Part shown: positions 33,547 to 46,720 of the stretch, one piece after another
Position numbering within the stretch: position 1 is the stretch's first letter
How the letters are laid out: every line of letters begins with the position of its first letter
Assembly: GCF_032854445.1 (NCBI RefSeq)
Contig: NC_088304.1
Span: forward strand, 7,761,704 to 7,825,703
From: Liolophura sinensis
Lineage: Eukaryota; Mollusca; Polyplacophora; Chitonida; Chitonidae
Length of the DNA: 64,000 nt
Direction: 5' to 3'
Notes under the pieces: model-generated
The model's input: only the letters and a program-made list of their open reading frames with translations
Told to the model about the DNA's origin: nothing
Database searches by the model: none
Program-made: the position numbers and the translations under genes

Positions 33547-36500
33547 TCAGATCTTGTATTTCAGGTACTCTTTAACACGTAGCGGTAAGAACAGCATGTC
33601 TATCTTGGTGGAGGGAACACGTCTTCGTATTGTCATGCGGGTACAGTGCTGGAGGGTGGGAACCTCTTGAGGGGCAGCGAAAAATTCCACCGATCCATTC
33701 GTATCTCTGCAATAACAAGATGTAAAACCACTAATCTTGATGCCAGATATAAACCAGTATTCAACAACAGTCTTCCAACATATGCACAATACCTGAATCT
33801 TTTCACAAATTTCCTGAATCTGACAAAATTTCTTTGCTGCCTTTTCTCCTGTTTCGCACTTTCTCGTTTACTCATAAAGGAGTGCATGTTCTGTGCAATC
33901 AACAACTTTTTCTACAGTTCAATCAATCATTGCTGAAGAAATTTTGAGGGGTGTCGGCGAGTAACTAAAAAAACATCCCCACGCGATGCCCAGATTTTCA
34001 TTCAGAGATCTGCATGTTAGACCGCACCAAACAGTCCAACAAGCAGTCTGCCACTCACTGCATCAAGGCCTTAAAAACGATAGGGGCAAGAGAATCATGA
34101 AAATTAACGCTGTCCAAGGCTGAGACTCTGTACGTGATATTCAACAACTTACCCAACAGCTACAACTGTGCCATCTGGTGAGTAGGAGCAGCAAACTGCG
34201 TTGTTCACGCTCCCAACAAGAATAGGGTCAGCAAAGTCTTCCAGATCCCAGAATCTCACATATCTGTAAGGAAAACAAAATGTCCAACTCTCAACAACTC
34301 TCGCCAGAAATATGGCAATCCAATTTCTAAAACTGTTGTAAAACTACATCTAATAAACACACAAATATGATGGAAAAAAAAATACTGCAATAATATCCAA
34401 CATCACAAATTTTAATTCACTCAATATTCAGCAGCTTTCGTTAATGTATAAAGTGAACGTAATATGTTAAAATCCTATGCTTCACACAAAAGTCACATGA
34501 CACTTCTCGTGCAGTGCTAATATACAATATAGTGTTAATACAATATTAATGTAAGTTTACTCAACAGTTACGTATGTACAACTTTAGTAAATGTTTCATC
34601 AATACAACATATTTGTACTTACACTTGTATATTAACTTATCATACACTAAGAAATACCTATGAAATACCACTTCACAGACAACAGAAGTTTCACATTCTT
34701 TAAAAGACAAAAAAAAAAAAAAATCCAGTAAAAATGTCAATTCAGTTCTGCCTTGAATATATTCGCAAAATACACATATGTAAACATGTAAATCTATATC
34801 TTACAGAAGTATTAATCCAAATAATATCTTGACGGGTTGCGTCTTAGAACTGTCAATTTAATCTGGTGAAGGATGGTACAGTTTTATATGAATGTCCACA
34901 GAAATAACTCAGAACAGAATCCCTTACAAGTTTTTTTGTGTTGCTCCAAAACGCTACAAACACTTCAGAAATCAGTCAGCTGGGTGGCTGCCTAAACCAG
35001 ATAGAGGTTCGTTTCTAAAGCTGGGTTGACCTCTCGGGTCCAAGCTGTATTGACCTCTCAGGTCCAAGCTGGGCTGACCACAGTTCTTTTATAGTTCACA
35101 AGCACTACCTTAGCAGTTTGTCCACAAAACATCCTCACAAGAGCAGAAATGCAGACAACGTAGCTTAGGCCCAAATTACTTTATTCAGTAAAGGTTCCCC
35201 ATTAAACATAAGAGTGCATTTGGTTTTGAGAATTCCTAACCATTACCTGCTCAGTATACCCCACTCCTCCTGAGGAGCAATCCCTGGTCAAAGAGCTTGG
35301 TCTCATTTTGACAATAGGAGAGGCAGACAAAACTGACATTCTTACTGGTTTCTTCACAAGTTTGGAGTAATGTTAAAAACCATGGAGAAGCGAGAGTTCA
35401 CATGAGTCTTCTCCTCTCCGCTCCGCTTTCTCTCTGCTGTTCACGAGGCCACTATTATAATTGCTGGAAATTCTGATTTTTTCCTCCTAGTGAAGAAAAA
35501 CATGATCCAGAATGACACGAACCCCTATGACCCCACCCTCTTCCCGCCAAGGCCTTTTGGCCACATCCTTCTCCCCAGTTTACAGCAGAAAGCTCCAACT
35601 GCAAATAATCACACAATCACCCATCAACTTTCACACAGGTGTTCTATGTTAAATGTAGATGAGGATTCATATTAAAACAGAACACTTTATTTTTCTTCAA
35701 TCACCAGTTTTTTTATTTATTTATCGTAAGCGTTGTTAATAAATCTCATTCTTAAGAATCAAGGATGGTTATTTTTGTTGGTTGAGGAAACCTCAGTGCC
35801 CAGGGTAACCCACCCTATTTACTGACAAACACTTCTTTTGCCTTGAATGACATACAGACTTGTACCTCACAGTGAGGACCCTTTGAGCACAGAGTGAGGA
35901 AAAATTTACAAAAGTTCTGCTGAAGGCTGGGATTGAACCCGCACCTGGTGTGCCTCGTGGTTTGAGTCGTGACTCTTTCCACTTAACCACATCCTAGCCA
36001 CCAATTTTTGTATGACAAGCTTGTACAACTAGCTGAAATGGTGCAGGAAACCTCGGCAATCTCTTTCAGTTCCTAGCAAACCTTTTCAAAAACAATTTGC
36101 CATGAGCAAAGACATGCAAAAAACATGCATACTGATGATATATTTGGCTTGTTTTAAACCATACAATTTCAAGGACATACATAACCATAATATGAAAATG
36201 TGAGAAATGGTGATAAAACATGGCTCTGCAGTGCCAAACCTTGCAGAATTGCCTATTTGCCACATTGCAATGATGCTTTAGGGCTGTTGACTCAGTACTG
36301 TTATGGCTGTATAGTACCACACAATACTGAGCAGCAGCCACAAGTTTTACAACAATCTGGGGACTAAAGTGCTATGTCTCTTCAAAAATGGCAGGGTGAG
36401 GTAGTGTAGAAAACTAGCCTTATCCTCCTTTCATCCTTCCCTTACTTTCACACAGAGAAACGAGGCATTGACAAGGTGGTAAGCAGAGCGGTAAGAACAG

Positions 36501-39500
36501 TGGTAAGGGTACATACCCATCCTCAGCTACTGTGGAGAGGTGGAGCCCATCACAGGAGACTGACAACCCGCGCACATAGTGATCATTAGCACCTCCTGCG
36601 AAGATAGGGCTGGGCGGAGGATATAGGTGGCTGTAACACAGACAAGTCAAACATCATTGTAATGTGTGCTCAGTTTTGATAATCTTCTACTGAGTGTCTA
36701 AGATCCCTCTTACAAGATAACTTAATAAAGCCTTAAGATCTCTGGTATAAGCTCAGTTACTGAAGCTGTAAGAGGATATCGCCACTGTATGTATCCCAGA
36801 TTATAAGGTAACTTACTGAAGCTGTGAAAAGATATCCCCAGTATAAGGATCCCAGAATATAAGGAACTTTAATGCTGAATCTTTAAGATTTCTGGTATAA
36901 GGTAACTTACCAAAACTCTAAAAGCTCCAGTATAAGGTAACTTAACAAAGCTCTAAGAGCTCTCGTGTAAGGTAACTTGCTCAAGCCCTAAGAGCTCTCA
37001 CATAATGTAACTTACTGAAGCTCTAAGAGCTCCCACATAATGTAACTTACTGAAGCTCTAAGAGCTCCCACATAATGTAACTTACTGAAGCTGTAAGAGC
37101 TCCGGTATAAGGTAACTTACTGAAGCTGTAAGAGCTCCGGTATAAGGTAACTTACTGAAGCTGTAAGAGCTCCGGTATAAGGTAACTTACTGAAGCTCTA
37201 AGAGCTCCCACATAACGTAACTTACTGAAGCTCTAAGAGCTCCCACATAATGTAACTTATTGAAGCTCTAAGAGCTCCCACATAATGTAACTTACTGAAG
37301 CTGTAAGAGCTCCCACATAATGTAACTTACTGAAACTGTAAGAGCTCCCACATAATGTAACTTACTGAAGCTGTAAGAGCTCCCACATAATGTAACTTAC
37401 TGAAACTGTAAGAGCTCCCACATAATGTAACTTACTGAAGCTCTAAGAGCTCCGGTATAAGGTAACTTACTGAAGCTCTAAGAGTTCCGGTATAAGGTAA
37501 CTTACTGAAGCTCTAAGAGCTCCGGTATAAGGTAACTTACTGAAGCTCTAAGAGCTCCAGTATAAGGTAACTTACTGAAGCTGTAAGAGGATATCTCCAA
37601 TGTAAGGATCCCAGATTATCACTCGTGTGTCGAATGATGCCGTCGCCAGCAGAGCACCGTCTGGTGAGAATTTACAGGCTGACACATCATGAAGATGGCC
37701 GACTAACTTCCGCACTATTGTCTTCAGTTTCATGTCCCAGATTATCACCTGAAAAATAGCATATAGAGAATGAACAACTCATCGTACAAAAAAAAACAAA
37801 AAAAAACTCGGGAGTAAAATAACCTTGTAAATGATAATTTTCCTGTACAAAAAAACAAACAAACCATGTTACGCAAAATTACTACAAGCATAACAACACA
37901 ACTGTTCAAGCAACTTATACAAATAAATACTAAAACTGAAGGCATTACATCACCAATGGAATCTAAGAGCAACATTTTATCTGCACCACATAAAGTTTCG
38001 CTTACAGACTTGAAGTTTCCAACGCCAGCCAACATTGTAGCGTCTGGCGACCAAGCGCAGCCGTTCACCCACTTGGCGTCTCCACGCAGCGTCTTCATCA
38101 TGTTCCCATCATCATTGAGATCCCAGAGTTTGAGTGTCCCGTCCCGCGATGCAGAGACCAGGAGGAGGCTATGGTCAGGAGCAAAATGCAGGTTACGAAC
38201 AATGTCCTTATGGTCCAATAACTCCATTAACAGTTGACCTGAAAATACAACAGTAACAGCCCCATTAATAACTGACCTGTAAAGACAACAACAGCTGACG
38301 TGAGCCAGCCCAGTGAAGCCAGGCAGTGTCTTTGTACGTCAGCTATATATATATATATATATAGGTCTATCAGCCAGTCCACAATAAATCATGTGCAGTG
38401 TAATTGAACAGAGATCAACATAAATTTACAAACCATGGAAGACCTGTCATTCAGGCTACAACCATATCAGTTTGAAGCAGGAATCTATGAACGTCTATTA
38501 GAGAAGTTTTGATATTGACAGCATTCCGATAATTCGGTCATTTTGCAAAAAAAGTTGGCTGGCTTTGTTTTCGTTGCCCATTCTTTTCAAAATGTCACCA
38601 CACAAAACCTTCTCACTCTTGTAGGAGGAACCAAAATCAGTACAACAAGCCATCCCTCAACGTAGGGAAATATCTGTGAATTAACATGTTGTTTGCTTTA
38701 AGAAAATCTCAGCAAAACTAATGGCGCCCACTGATTAGTTAAATACACTCGGGCTCGCCAGGCTCGAGGCACTTCAGGGGTGTTCGCTGCTCTCCAAGTA
38801 AGGTCATGACATAATTTCAAAAAAAAAAAAAAAAATCCAGCCATTGATGGAATATATGCATAAACAGATGGATAATTAACAGGTATAAAAAAATACATCA
38901 AAACTGAAAATCTAACAAAAAAAATTTAGGGGCAAACTTATGTAGAAACTTAATCTGTTTTCCCATCAGTTACATGCAGATCATCAAGAAGTTGGGCCCT
39001 GCACATACTTGCAAAAGCTTAATCCAAGTTTCAACTAAAATGCAAAACATTCCTGAACTAGACCTACCACCAGGAAAACATGAAAATCATGTTTCATCGA
39101 TTTCAGTGTTACTATCACTGTAAGAAAATGTTTTCCAATGTTGTTTAAGGTTCCTTCAGTTATTTATTTGACTGGTGTTCTGCACTGTACTCAAGCATAT
39201 TTCACTTATATACAATGGGGACAGCATTACCATGGGTGGAAAATCAGGAACCCCTTCATTTAAATTCTTTATTCCATTTGATTGGTGTTTTACGCCACAC
39301 TCAAGAATATTTAACTTTTATTTATTTATTTCATGTGTGTATTACGCTGTACACAAGAATATTTCACTAATACACTGAGGGCCAGCATACAGAGGGGGGA
39401 AAGCGGGTCGGAAGGTTTTAAGCATTTTAACATAAACAATGTGTTTTCAAAGACAACTGGATTTACAAATGAAATATTGTCTTTTATTTTTTAAAGCAAT

Positions 39501-42500
39501 ATAAACTGACGTGTAGGGTAACAAGACACTTGCCAGGTGTGCGTGCTTTGCAGCAGGATGTACAAATAGGTCATTTACTTACCACCAGGCATCATATCAA
39601 AGTTGTTTACGTGTTCAGTAGATTTATTCTTAGGGCTCATTTTGTGCCCTGAGCTTACATTTACTTTTCAAATCAATCTCCTCACAAAGGATGAAGGAGA
39701 CATATGGTATTTTTGACCAGAAGTGTGGGTACATGAAATTCACATTTCCCTGTCACAACATACTGGAACGTTCCAGCTAGAGGTTAATCAATTCACCCGT
39801 TTTCCCTTGACCTATATGTGCACCAACTATGACAAACATCACAAAAAAACACATCTATGAAGTTTAACTTTATCTTAGCACGTAAGTGTAGCGGGTAGCA
39901 TAGAAGGGAACTCCTACATGTAATGAATATTTTGAAGTTCCACTGGTAAGTTTAAGCGGTAAAAAAAAAAAAAAAAGTTTACCTATAACTACATTCACAC
40001 AGTACAAATTTGTAGATTTTAAAACATATGAAGATTTAAAAAACATATGAAGATTTCAAGCCTGTTACATTTGTTTTACAACTGAACCCTTCTGGAGATG
40101 TCAATGGTCACATTGATTCATTTCCTCAGGTGAACATGTAAAACAATAACTTCATCAGATATTTACACAACATTCAAACAAGTTTAATTACTTGTTTGTT
40201 TTTTTATTATTATTCTTTTTTTATTTTTTTTATGAATGTTAATTTTGTGTTTTTTAACAAATGTACTTAACTGAGGTAATAATGTCTATATTAAGTTATC
40301 ATTTGTTTATCAGCTACATGCAGACGATACATCTGTCAGAGATCTGCCCGTGTCAGAGGTCAACTTACCCTGGGAACACCACGGTGTGACAGACACAGAT
40401 CAATACAAAGCCTGAACTCCTGCTCAGGTCAACGCTGTGGAGAGTTTACAGGGGTGTCTGCGTACAGTGGTCAGGTTTGTGTAGTGGCTGAGTTCATGTC
40501 AGCCATTAGGTGGCGCAGTAATGAACAAAGCCGTTGGACTGATAACTGTACACAGGTGTGAAAGACCACAGCTCTTCAAATTTGTCGATTTTTTAAGATT
40601 TGACACAAGAAAAAGGATTTCTTTTCCTTGTCATAATATCACATTTCAATGAAAATAATGGGCTAAAATTCCTACTGTAATTTCAATTTAATTATTTGTC
40701 TCATTGGTGGCTTGTCCAACATTCAATAAGCTAGCTTAATGAAACACTTTGGTTGCAGACCATTTTACTTTGGTTGCAGACCACACAATCCTGAAAAAAA
40801 CTAACCAATTCACTTTTGTTGCATACCCCACAATTCTGAACCCAGCTAACCAATTCACTTTGGTTGCATACCACACAATCCTGAACCTAACTAACTATTT
40901 CACTTTGGCTGCAGCTAAAGCCAGCTAACCAATTCACTTTGCTTGCTCACCACAAAATTCTGAACTTAACTAACCAATTCATCCTGGTTGCAGAATCCTG
41001 AACCTTGCTGATCACAAATTCCTGAACCTAGCTACAATGCACACCACATTCGTTGACATTGGCCGCTAATTGTCACACAGTCCCCAAAAAGAGTGAAAGA
41101 TGCTGAATCTACCAATTTCCTATTCACGGCTGGGTTTGAACCTGCATCACTAGGTTGCAATGGAATGGCAAGCACTTTTAACCACTTGACCACTGCCTGC
41201 TCCCCATGATGACCTTTCTTAGTTTAATAAAGCTGTCAACGTTCAACCACCAAACTGTCAATTTCTGGCTAACACACAGATCTCAACCAGACGCAGAGGA
41301 TATTTTTTGGAGTGTTTACAACAGAACACATGTTGTGAAGTGTCCCACTTTCGGCATCACCAGGGTCTACATGTATCGAATCAGGTTTTTATGACACACA
41401 TGTAAGTATTCCCTCTACAATGTGATACAAACCATCTACCTATATAGAGCACAGCACAGCCTCATTCATACCACCCTATGCCAAGGTTACATCATGATGC
41501 ACGTAAAAAAACACCACCTTGGAAATGTGTCTGTTCGGACATTAACAAGGTGCTTTAGACAGGATGGGATTTCAAGAAGAAAACAGAAGAAGATATCCAA
41601 AGTTATGTCCCCAATTTTCGCATAGTTACTGAGTAACTTTAACAAACAATTATCAATTTAAAAAAGAAAATTAATTAAAAAACATGATTGATTTTACCGA
41701 AAAAAAAACATGATTAATTTTTTCAAGAAAAATAAAAATGATTAATTTTAAAGAAAAAGAAAGAAACAAAAATGAAAGTCCTATAAAAACACCAAAATTT
41801 ACAAATGAATCAATTCTTAATTGGAAAATTAACACAATCAAAGTTTAATGCCTTCAGATTTTTGCCCAACTGATCCCCTTGAATGGCACAAGACCCTCTA
41901 CAGAATAATGGTAGGTGTGCCATACAGATTGTTTTCTGTAGTACAACACTACACACATAAATAAATATTCCAAGTCACCCACAGTGTGGCCGGTAGAAAT
42001 GCATTTTCAAAAGCACATAAAGGTATTAAACTTAAAGTTAAGAAAACATTTAATCAAAATCCACAACAAAAAAAAAACTACCTGACACAATAAGGTCCAT
42101 GAATTGCAAGAAATCAAGCAAAATGTACATTCCATGACAAAAGCTGAACATAACATGAAACACAGTATATGTAAGTAAATATATTTGTAACTAACTCAAT
42201 GTAGCAAGAAACGCTTGCATGTACATCCATGGTGTAATAGCTTGCCCTGAGAAAGTTTTCTGCTGGGAAAAGTATGCAGTACTCTGGAAAACGTATTATA
42301 CTTCCTAAGAGCCAATGTTCTGTTGGTTTGATCAATATGCAATTTATGTAAGGATAGACCTGAAAAGGCCAAAGGACTCCTGTCAGAGTGATTAATCAAC
42401 TCTGCAAAACTTTATAAAATACCTTCTGAGATATCACATAAATGTGACAGACAGGCAAATGGAAAGACAAACAGAAAGGCAGGCAGACAAACGGAAAGGC

Positions 42501-45500
42501 AGGCAGTCAAACAAAGAGGCAGACTGAGGAAACGGAAAGGCAGACAGAGGAAGAGACAAATGGAAAGGCAAGCAGTCCAACAAAAAGGCAGACAGAGGAA
42601 ACGGAGAGGCAGACAGAGGAAACGGAGAGGCAGACAGAGGAAACGGAAAGACAGGCAGACTGCCAGGGAGATGATATCACTTCTTTGCTCTATAGCGACA
42701 GGAAAAAAAGGTAACGATAACAACAACAGGGTACCTGTGCGACAGTCCCATAGCTTGATGTGGCCTTTCTGTAACCCTACAGCTAAGATAATCTCATCAG
42801 AGAAGGAGAATCGCCGCCACAGCGAGGACTGGCCTTTCCTTGACGGGTAGGAGTGACCAGTGCCAATGTCCAGCGACCACACATAATCCCCACAGTCGAG
42901 GACCCGAGCCGGCTGGTCACATCGTCTGCCCTCTGTATCGTAAGGGTCATCTCTCACACTACAACAACAACACAACAGTATTCCAGTCAAAATACTACAC
43001 TGCTGAGAACAAGAAGCCTCTGGATGGGGGTTAAAAACATTGATGTTACATCACATGCAGACTGATTTGTATTTTATAGCACCATACTGGAAGACAAATG
43101 GAAAATGCCTGATTAAAACCACAGACCTTTGGCAAGTTATTGACGAAGCTTTCCCCACGTGATGTTACAGATATATGAAAAGCACATTGGTGCAAGACAA
43201 GCGGTTTCCCATAAATAAGCATCAGGCAAAAGCATAGTTAAATATGTCATTTAATTTTCATAAAAAACCTGCAGGGCGTCTTTCGGAAGTGTTGCTAAAT
43301 CCGAGACAAGGTACAATATTTTCTGGAAAAGCTCAACCATACATATATTGATTTTCAAGCAAATTATAAACACATGAGAAGCCCTGACTGGATTTCCTTA
43401 CTTCTCGTCCTTCAACTTTACCACAGACAAAGGTCGCTAGGGGAAAATCAGCTTTCAAAGGTCACACAGAAACACAAAAGGTCACATCATTTAGTTCCAT
43501 TACAGATGAAGAGCAAAATCAAGCTCAAGTTGACAGTACTAACCCATGAATAAGGGAAGCATGAGTGAACACTGATTTGAAGATATAATTTGAATTCATT
43601 TCATTCTAATTATTAAAGTTTACAACATGATAAAAAAAACTGTACAAACTGTTTTTAGACACAGTTTTCACTACTGTACCTAACTGATAACAACTTTGTA
43701 ATAGAAAATCTACATCTATCTTCACCTGAGATAAAAAATAAAAGAACAAAAATATTCCAATCATCAATCCAGCACTTGAATACTGCGGTATTTAAAGGAT
43801 TACCCCTAGGCCATTCCAAACAAAAATGTAAACGTCATGTTTGTTTCACTATATCATTCAACCCAAGAAATGAAGGTGTCAAATCATTTAAATTTCCTGT
43901 TAAATGACACGCTCTGTTTCTTCTCACCATTCATGGACTCTTAGACATGATGTCATCACACAGTTCATTTAAAAGTATCTCACAATGATAATTAACTACC
44001 TTGACAGCCAGGCTCATAATAAACATGTAAAATTTACACAACATAATGTTTGATGCATTAAAACATCCTGCATATTGTTGAAAAAGCGTCAAAACTCAAT
44101 GATATACATGCACACATTCAGGCAGGCCATACAGATGCAAAAAATGTTGCTGCAGTCATTTGATTTTATTCATTTTAATGGTGTTTTACGCCGTACTCAA
44201 GAATATTTCACAATATTTCACATACCACTGTGACCAGCATTATGGTGGGTGAAAACCGGGCAGAGCCTGGGGAAAACTCACGACCATCCGCAAGTTACTG
44301 GCAGACCTTCCCACTTACGGCCGGAGAGAAAGCCATTATGAGCTGAACTTAAACTCACTCCATTGGTGAGGATTCCTGTGTCATTACATTGCACTAGCAC
44401 ACTAACCAACTTAGCCTCGGCGGCCCTCCCTGCAGTCATTTGACAATGCATCTTCACTTTATCAAGTCAAACACATCGCATGTACTGCCTTCATCCAACA
44501 GGTTGAAATAACCTATTCACCTAACTGGATATATAACGCATATTAATCAATACAGTATCCATTCAAATGGTGGTTTTCTTAATGATGGACAGCAAAGAGT
44601 AGGATTAATATATTAATTATATTAACACTAATATTACATGTAGCTGGTATAGTCAATGAATCCAATAGAAAGCTTCCAAATCATACAAGTTATCATAAAG
44701 CCACAAGAGCTAGAGTATAAACCAGTTGTAATCAGACTCACAGGCACTGCTTGGACTGGTTCCATGGGACGAGGTGCACCTTACGATTACCGCTGGACCA
44801 GGCAAAGTAGAGACCGTCAGGTGACCAGGCACATGACCAGGTCTCGCTGCCGGTCTTTACCAGCCCAAAGTGGGGGCCATGGTTAGTAGACTGTAGTACC
44901 CCCACAGACTTGGCATGATCTGTACACAGAGAAAGAGAAACGTCATCATGGTAATTGTACGCTGAAAATCTATACAACTAACATCTAATTTTTTGCCTTC
45001 TGGTATTTATTTCACTTACACATATACGATTGCTACCAGCATTATGGTGGGAGGAAACCTAGCAGAGCCCTAGGGAAACTCGCGAATATTCAAAGATTGT
45101 GGGCAGACCTCATGTATGACCACAGAGGAAGCCAGCATAAGCTGGCCTTGAACTCACACAATCTGATTTGTAAGAGGCTCCTGGATCATTGAGCTGCACT
45201 AACATGCTAGACACCAGGCCAAGGAAGTCCCCTTCTAGTCTAATTTGCTTACCTACTGATGTTAAAGCCTAATAGATGATTTATTTACTTCCTTGATGTT
45301 TTTATTACATGCTCAAGATTATTTTAGTTCCACAATACTTCATCCATTACACAACTCCATATAAAAGTAAAATACATTCATTTGTGACATCCTTAAAGGC
45401 GTATCCATGAGGACAATTTGTGACCTGCATGGGGGCTGAGTGTCGCTACATATCCATGGAAATTCATTTATTTGATGAGCGTTCAATGTTGGGATGAAGA

Positions 45501-46720
45501 TTTTTTTCACACATGAATGTATGCAAGTTAACTGGTGAGGTAAATAGGACAGAATCCTGTGGAAAATACTGCCTTCTCTGGATATAAAGGTATAAAGATA
45601 TAAAGAATATAAAGACCAAGAGCTGGAATTGTACACACAACCTCACACACCAAGGGCTTGGGAACTTAAAGCAAAATCCACTGCACTGAACGCATCCCCA
45701 TTATTGTCCATCTGATCAAAAGGTGAAAATACGAGTGGCTCATCAATGGAGCCAGCCAAGCACGACAGCTTAGACTGAAGGAGGTGTAAACTCCTCTGTT
45801 CTGATGCAGCTCCATCATTACAACTTGGTGTATTCGCATGTAGGTCAGGCCTTGACCTAAATATTCCAACAGGCTCCTGTGTGTAGCAAGGTCGCTGGTA
45901 GAGGTAATTACCAATTACTATGTTACATGCATGATACTAACTGAGGCAGGAGGCTGGGGGTAGGGAGGGGGGCTCAAATGTTATGTCTAGGTCACAGATG
46001 TGACCTGTCTTTTATTAACCATAAACATTCCAATACTCATCCCCAAAAAGGTTATCTACAAACTATTACATACAGTATTTATCATGAAAATTTAACTGAC
46101 AAAAGGCATTTTTAGACTACCATATTGTAAAGGTCATGAAATATCACTACTGATGTGGGAATGTTTGTTGTTAACATGCCAAATGTGGGTGGTTACACCG
46201 GGCACACTCTGGTTTCATCCATCCATAAAACTTACTGCCAAAACCATTTAGGCCTAAGTGCAAAATGCTTGAATGTTTATATCAATCAAATGAATTAATT
46301 AATATTATTTTGAACACTGATATTATCCTACATCTCCATTCCCCCTCAAAAAGCAAAAAACATAAGACAAAGAGAAATCTTAACATCGGGAAAACTGGGC
46401 GAATTCTTGATGAACAAAATTTTGGGGTAAATCTCCGACTACAAAACCAAGACTGCAAAAGACAAAATAAACTGTTCATTATGATCCCGAAAAGCTGAAC
46501 ACGTTACAAGCTATCAACTAAGGCATCACATATCCACAGTCGTCAATGAACATCAACACAAAGATGTGTAAACGCTCAGCTTCAAGTCGAAGAGATTTCA
46601 TTTAGAAAACCTACAACAACGACCAGTCTCGAAATTTACTGAATTTGTATGCGTGGCGAATCACTTACCAATGTCATCAGATTGGGCGGCTCGGAAGCTT
46701 GAATTACTTCTTTGGCGCAT
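33547..46720 (-). CDS. WSB1: WSB1-like: WD-repeat and SOCS-box protein, complete (414 aa)
   Basis: Substrate receptor of an elongin B/C-cullin ubiquitin ligase. Minus-strand exons: 46720-46669, 44919-44742, 42958-42735, 38238-38006, 37748-37576, 36630-36517, 34263-34153 and 33706-33547 (stop TGA). All are GT-AG; phases 1,2,1,0,2,2,2 agree. Exon 2 has ETWSCAWSPDGLYFAWS, exon 3 LDCGDYVWSL, exon 4 LVSASRDGTLKLWDLNDDGN, exon 5 SPDGALLATASFDTRVIIWD, exon 6 PPPSPIFAGGAND and exon 7 YVRFWDLEDF. Exon 8 ends in a SOCS box: BC-box LQHCTRMTIRR and Cul-box-like LPLRVKEYL. The insert DDGNMM and the PPP-PIFAGGAND loop match WSB1 rather than WSB2. The ATG at 46720 is the first in frame after an upstream stop. 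Exons 1-2 are the least certain part because the N-terminus is not conserved. Confidence 0.95.
35705..35999 (-). mobile_element. tRNA-headed SINE (family 3), WSB intron 6
   Basis: Minus strand: head GGCTAGGATGTGGTTAAGTG, B-box GGGTTCAATCCC (35929-35940), a body with GGGTTACCCTGGGCACTGAG, and an A-rich ATAAATAAATAAAA tail at the left end. The body differs from the other SINEs here. Confidence 0.75.
36765..37575 (-). repeat. 35-bp minisatellite of the exon 5 donor, WSB intron 5
   Basis: In transcript sense, exon 5 ends CTCTTACAGCTTCA/GTAAGTTACC at 37576/37575. The plus-strand block CTTACTGAAG recurs at exact 35-bp steps from 37571 down to 37011 (17 copies, a few with one change). More diverged copies lie at 36976, 36941 and 36906. 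Each unit is a short exon-end copy (AGAGCTTCA) plus GTAAGTTACC. At the far end (36765-36862) two longer copies reproduce about 40 nt of the exon end, from AATCTGGGAT to CAGCTTCA, which shows that the unit came from exon 5. The frame beyond the real donor reads Q-stop. Confidence 0.96.
39155..39415 (-). mobile_element. Two or three nested MetaSINE-like 3' fragments, WSB intron 3
   Basis: Three successive starts of the same tail: TTATTTATTTGACTGGTGTT (39160), TTTGATTGGTGTTTTACGCC (39278) and TTTATTTATTTCATGTGTGT (39320), each followed by a CTCAAG/ACAAGAATATTT motif. Insertion of one copy into another explains this. Confidence 0.7.
40740..41035. repeat. Degenerate tandem repeat, unit about 55-60 bp, WSB intron 3
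   Basis: Repeats of CACTTTGGTTGCAGACCACA, CAATCCTGAACC and AGCTAACCAATTCA; at least five units, with deletions. Confidence 0.8.
41050..41205 (-). mobile_element. tRNA-headed SINE fragment, WSB intron 3
   Basis: Minus strand: CAGTGGTCAAGTGGTTAAAA as A-box region and GGTTCAAACCC as B-box (41132-41142), then a short body. It fits a tRNA-derived SINE head or tRNA pseudogene. Confidence 0.55.
42440..42665 (-). repeat. Degenerate repeat, unit about 20 bp, near the WSB exon 3 donor
   Basis: Plus-strand units of the form AGGCAGACAGAGGAAACGGA; in transcript sense the tract is pyrimidine-rich. It starts about 70 nt after the exon 3 donor (42734) and shows no donor copies. The frame of exon 3 stays open across it, which creates an artificial C-terminal extension. 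Confidence 0.85.
44160..44430 (-). mobile_element. MetaSINE-like element, near full length, WSB intron 2
   Basis: TTTTACGCCGTACTCAAGAA, CAGCATTATGGTGGG, CGACCATCCGCAAGTTACTG, CAGACCTTCCCACTTACGGC, then B-box and A-box remnants ending in CTCGGCGGCCCTCC. ATATTTCACA is locally duplicated at 44202-44222. Confidence 0.8.
45000..45235 (-). mobile_element. MetaSINE-like element, WSB intron 1
   Basis: CAGCATTATGGTGGGAGGAA, GGCAGACCTCATGTATGACC, GAAGCCAGCATAAGCTGG, CTTGAACTCACA and a tRNA-like end (CACTAACATGCTAGACACC). The 3' tail is largely lost. Confidence 0.75.

Noticed and set aside
42412-42734. Extension of WSB exon 3 encoding repeated LPLRFLCLP units
   Set aside because: It lies beyond a good donor (ACAG/GTACCC at 42735/42734), and the next WD repeat continues correctly from exon 4.
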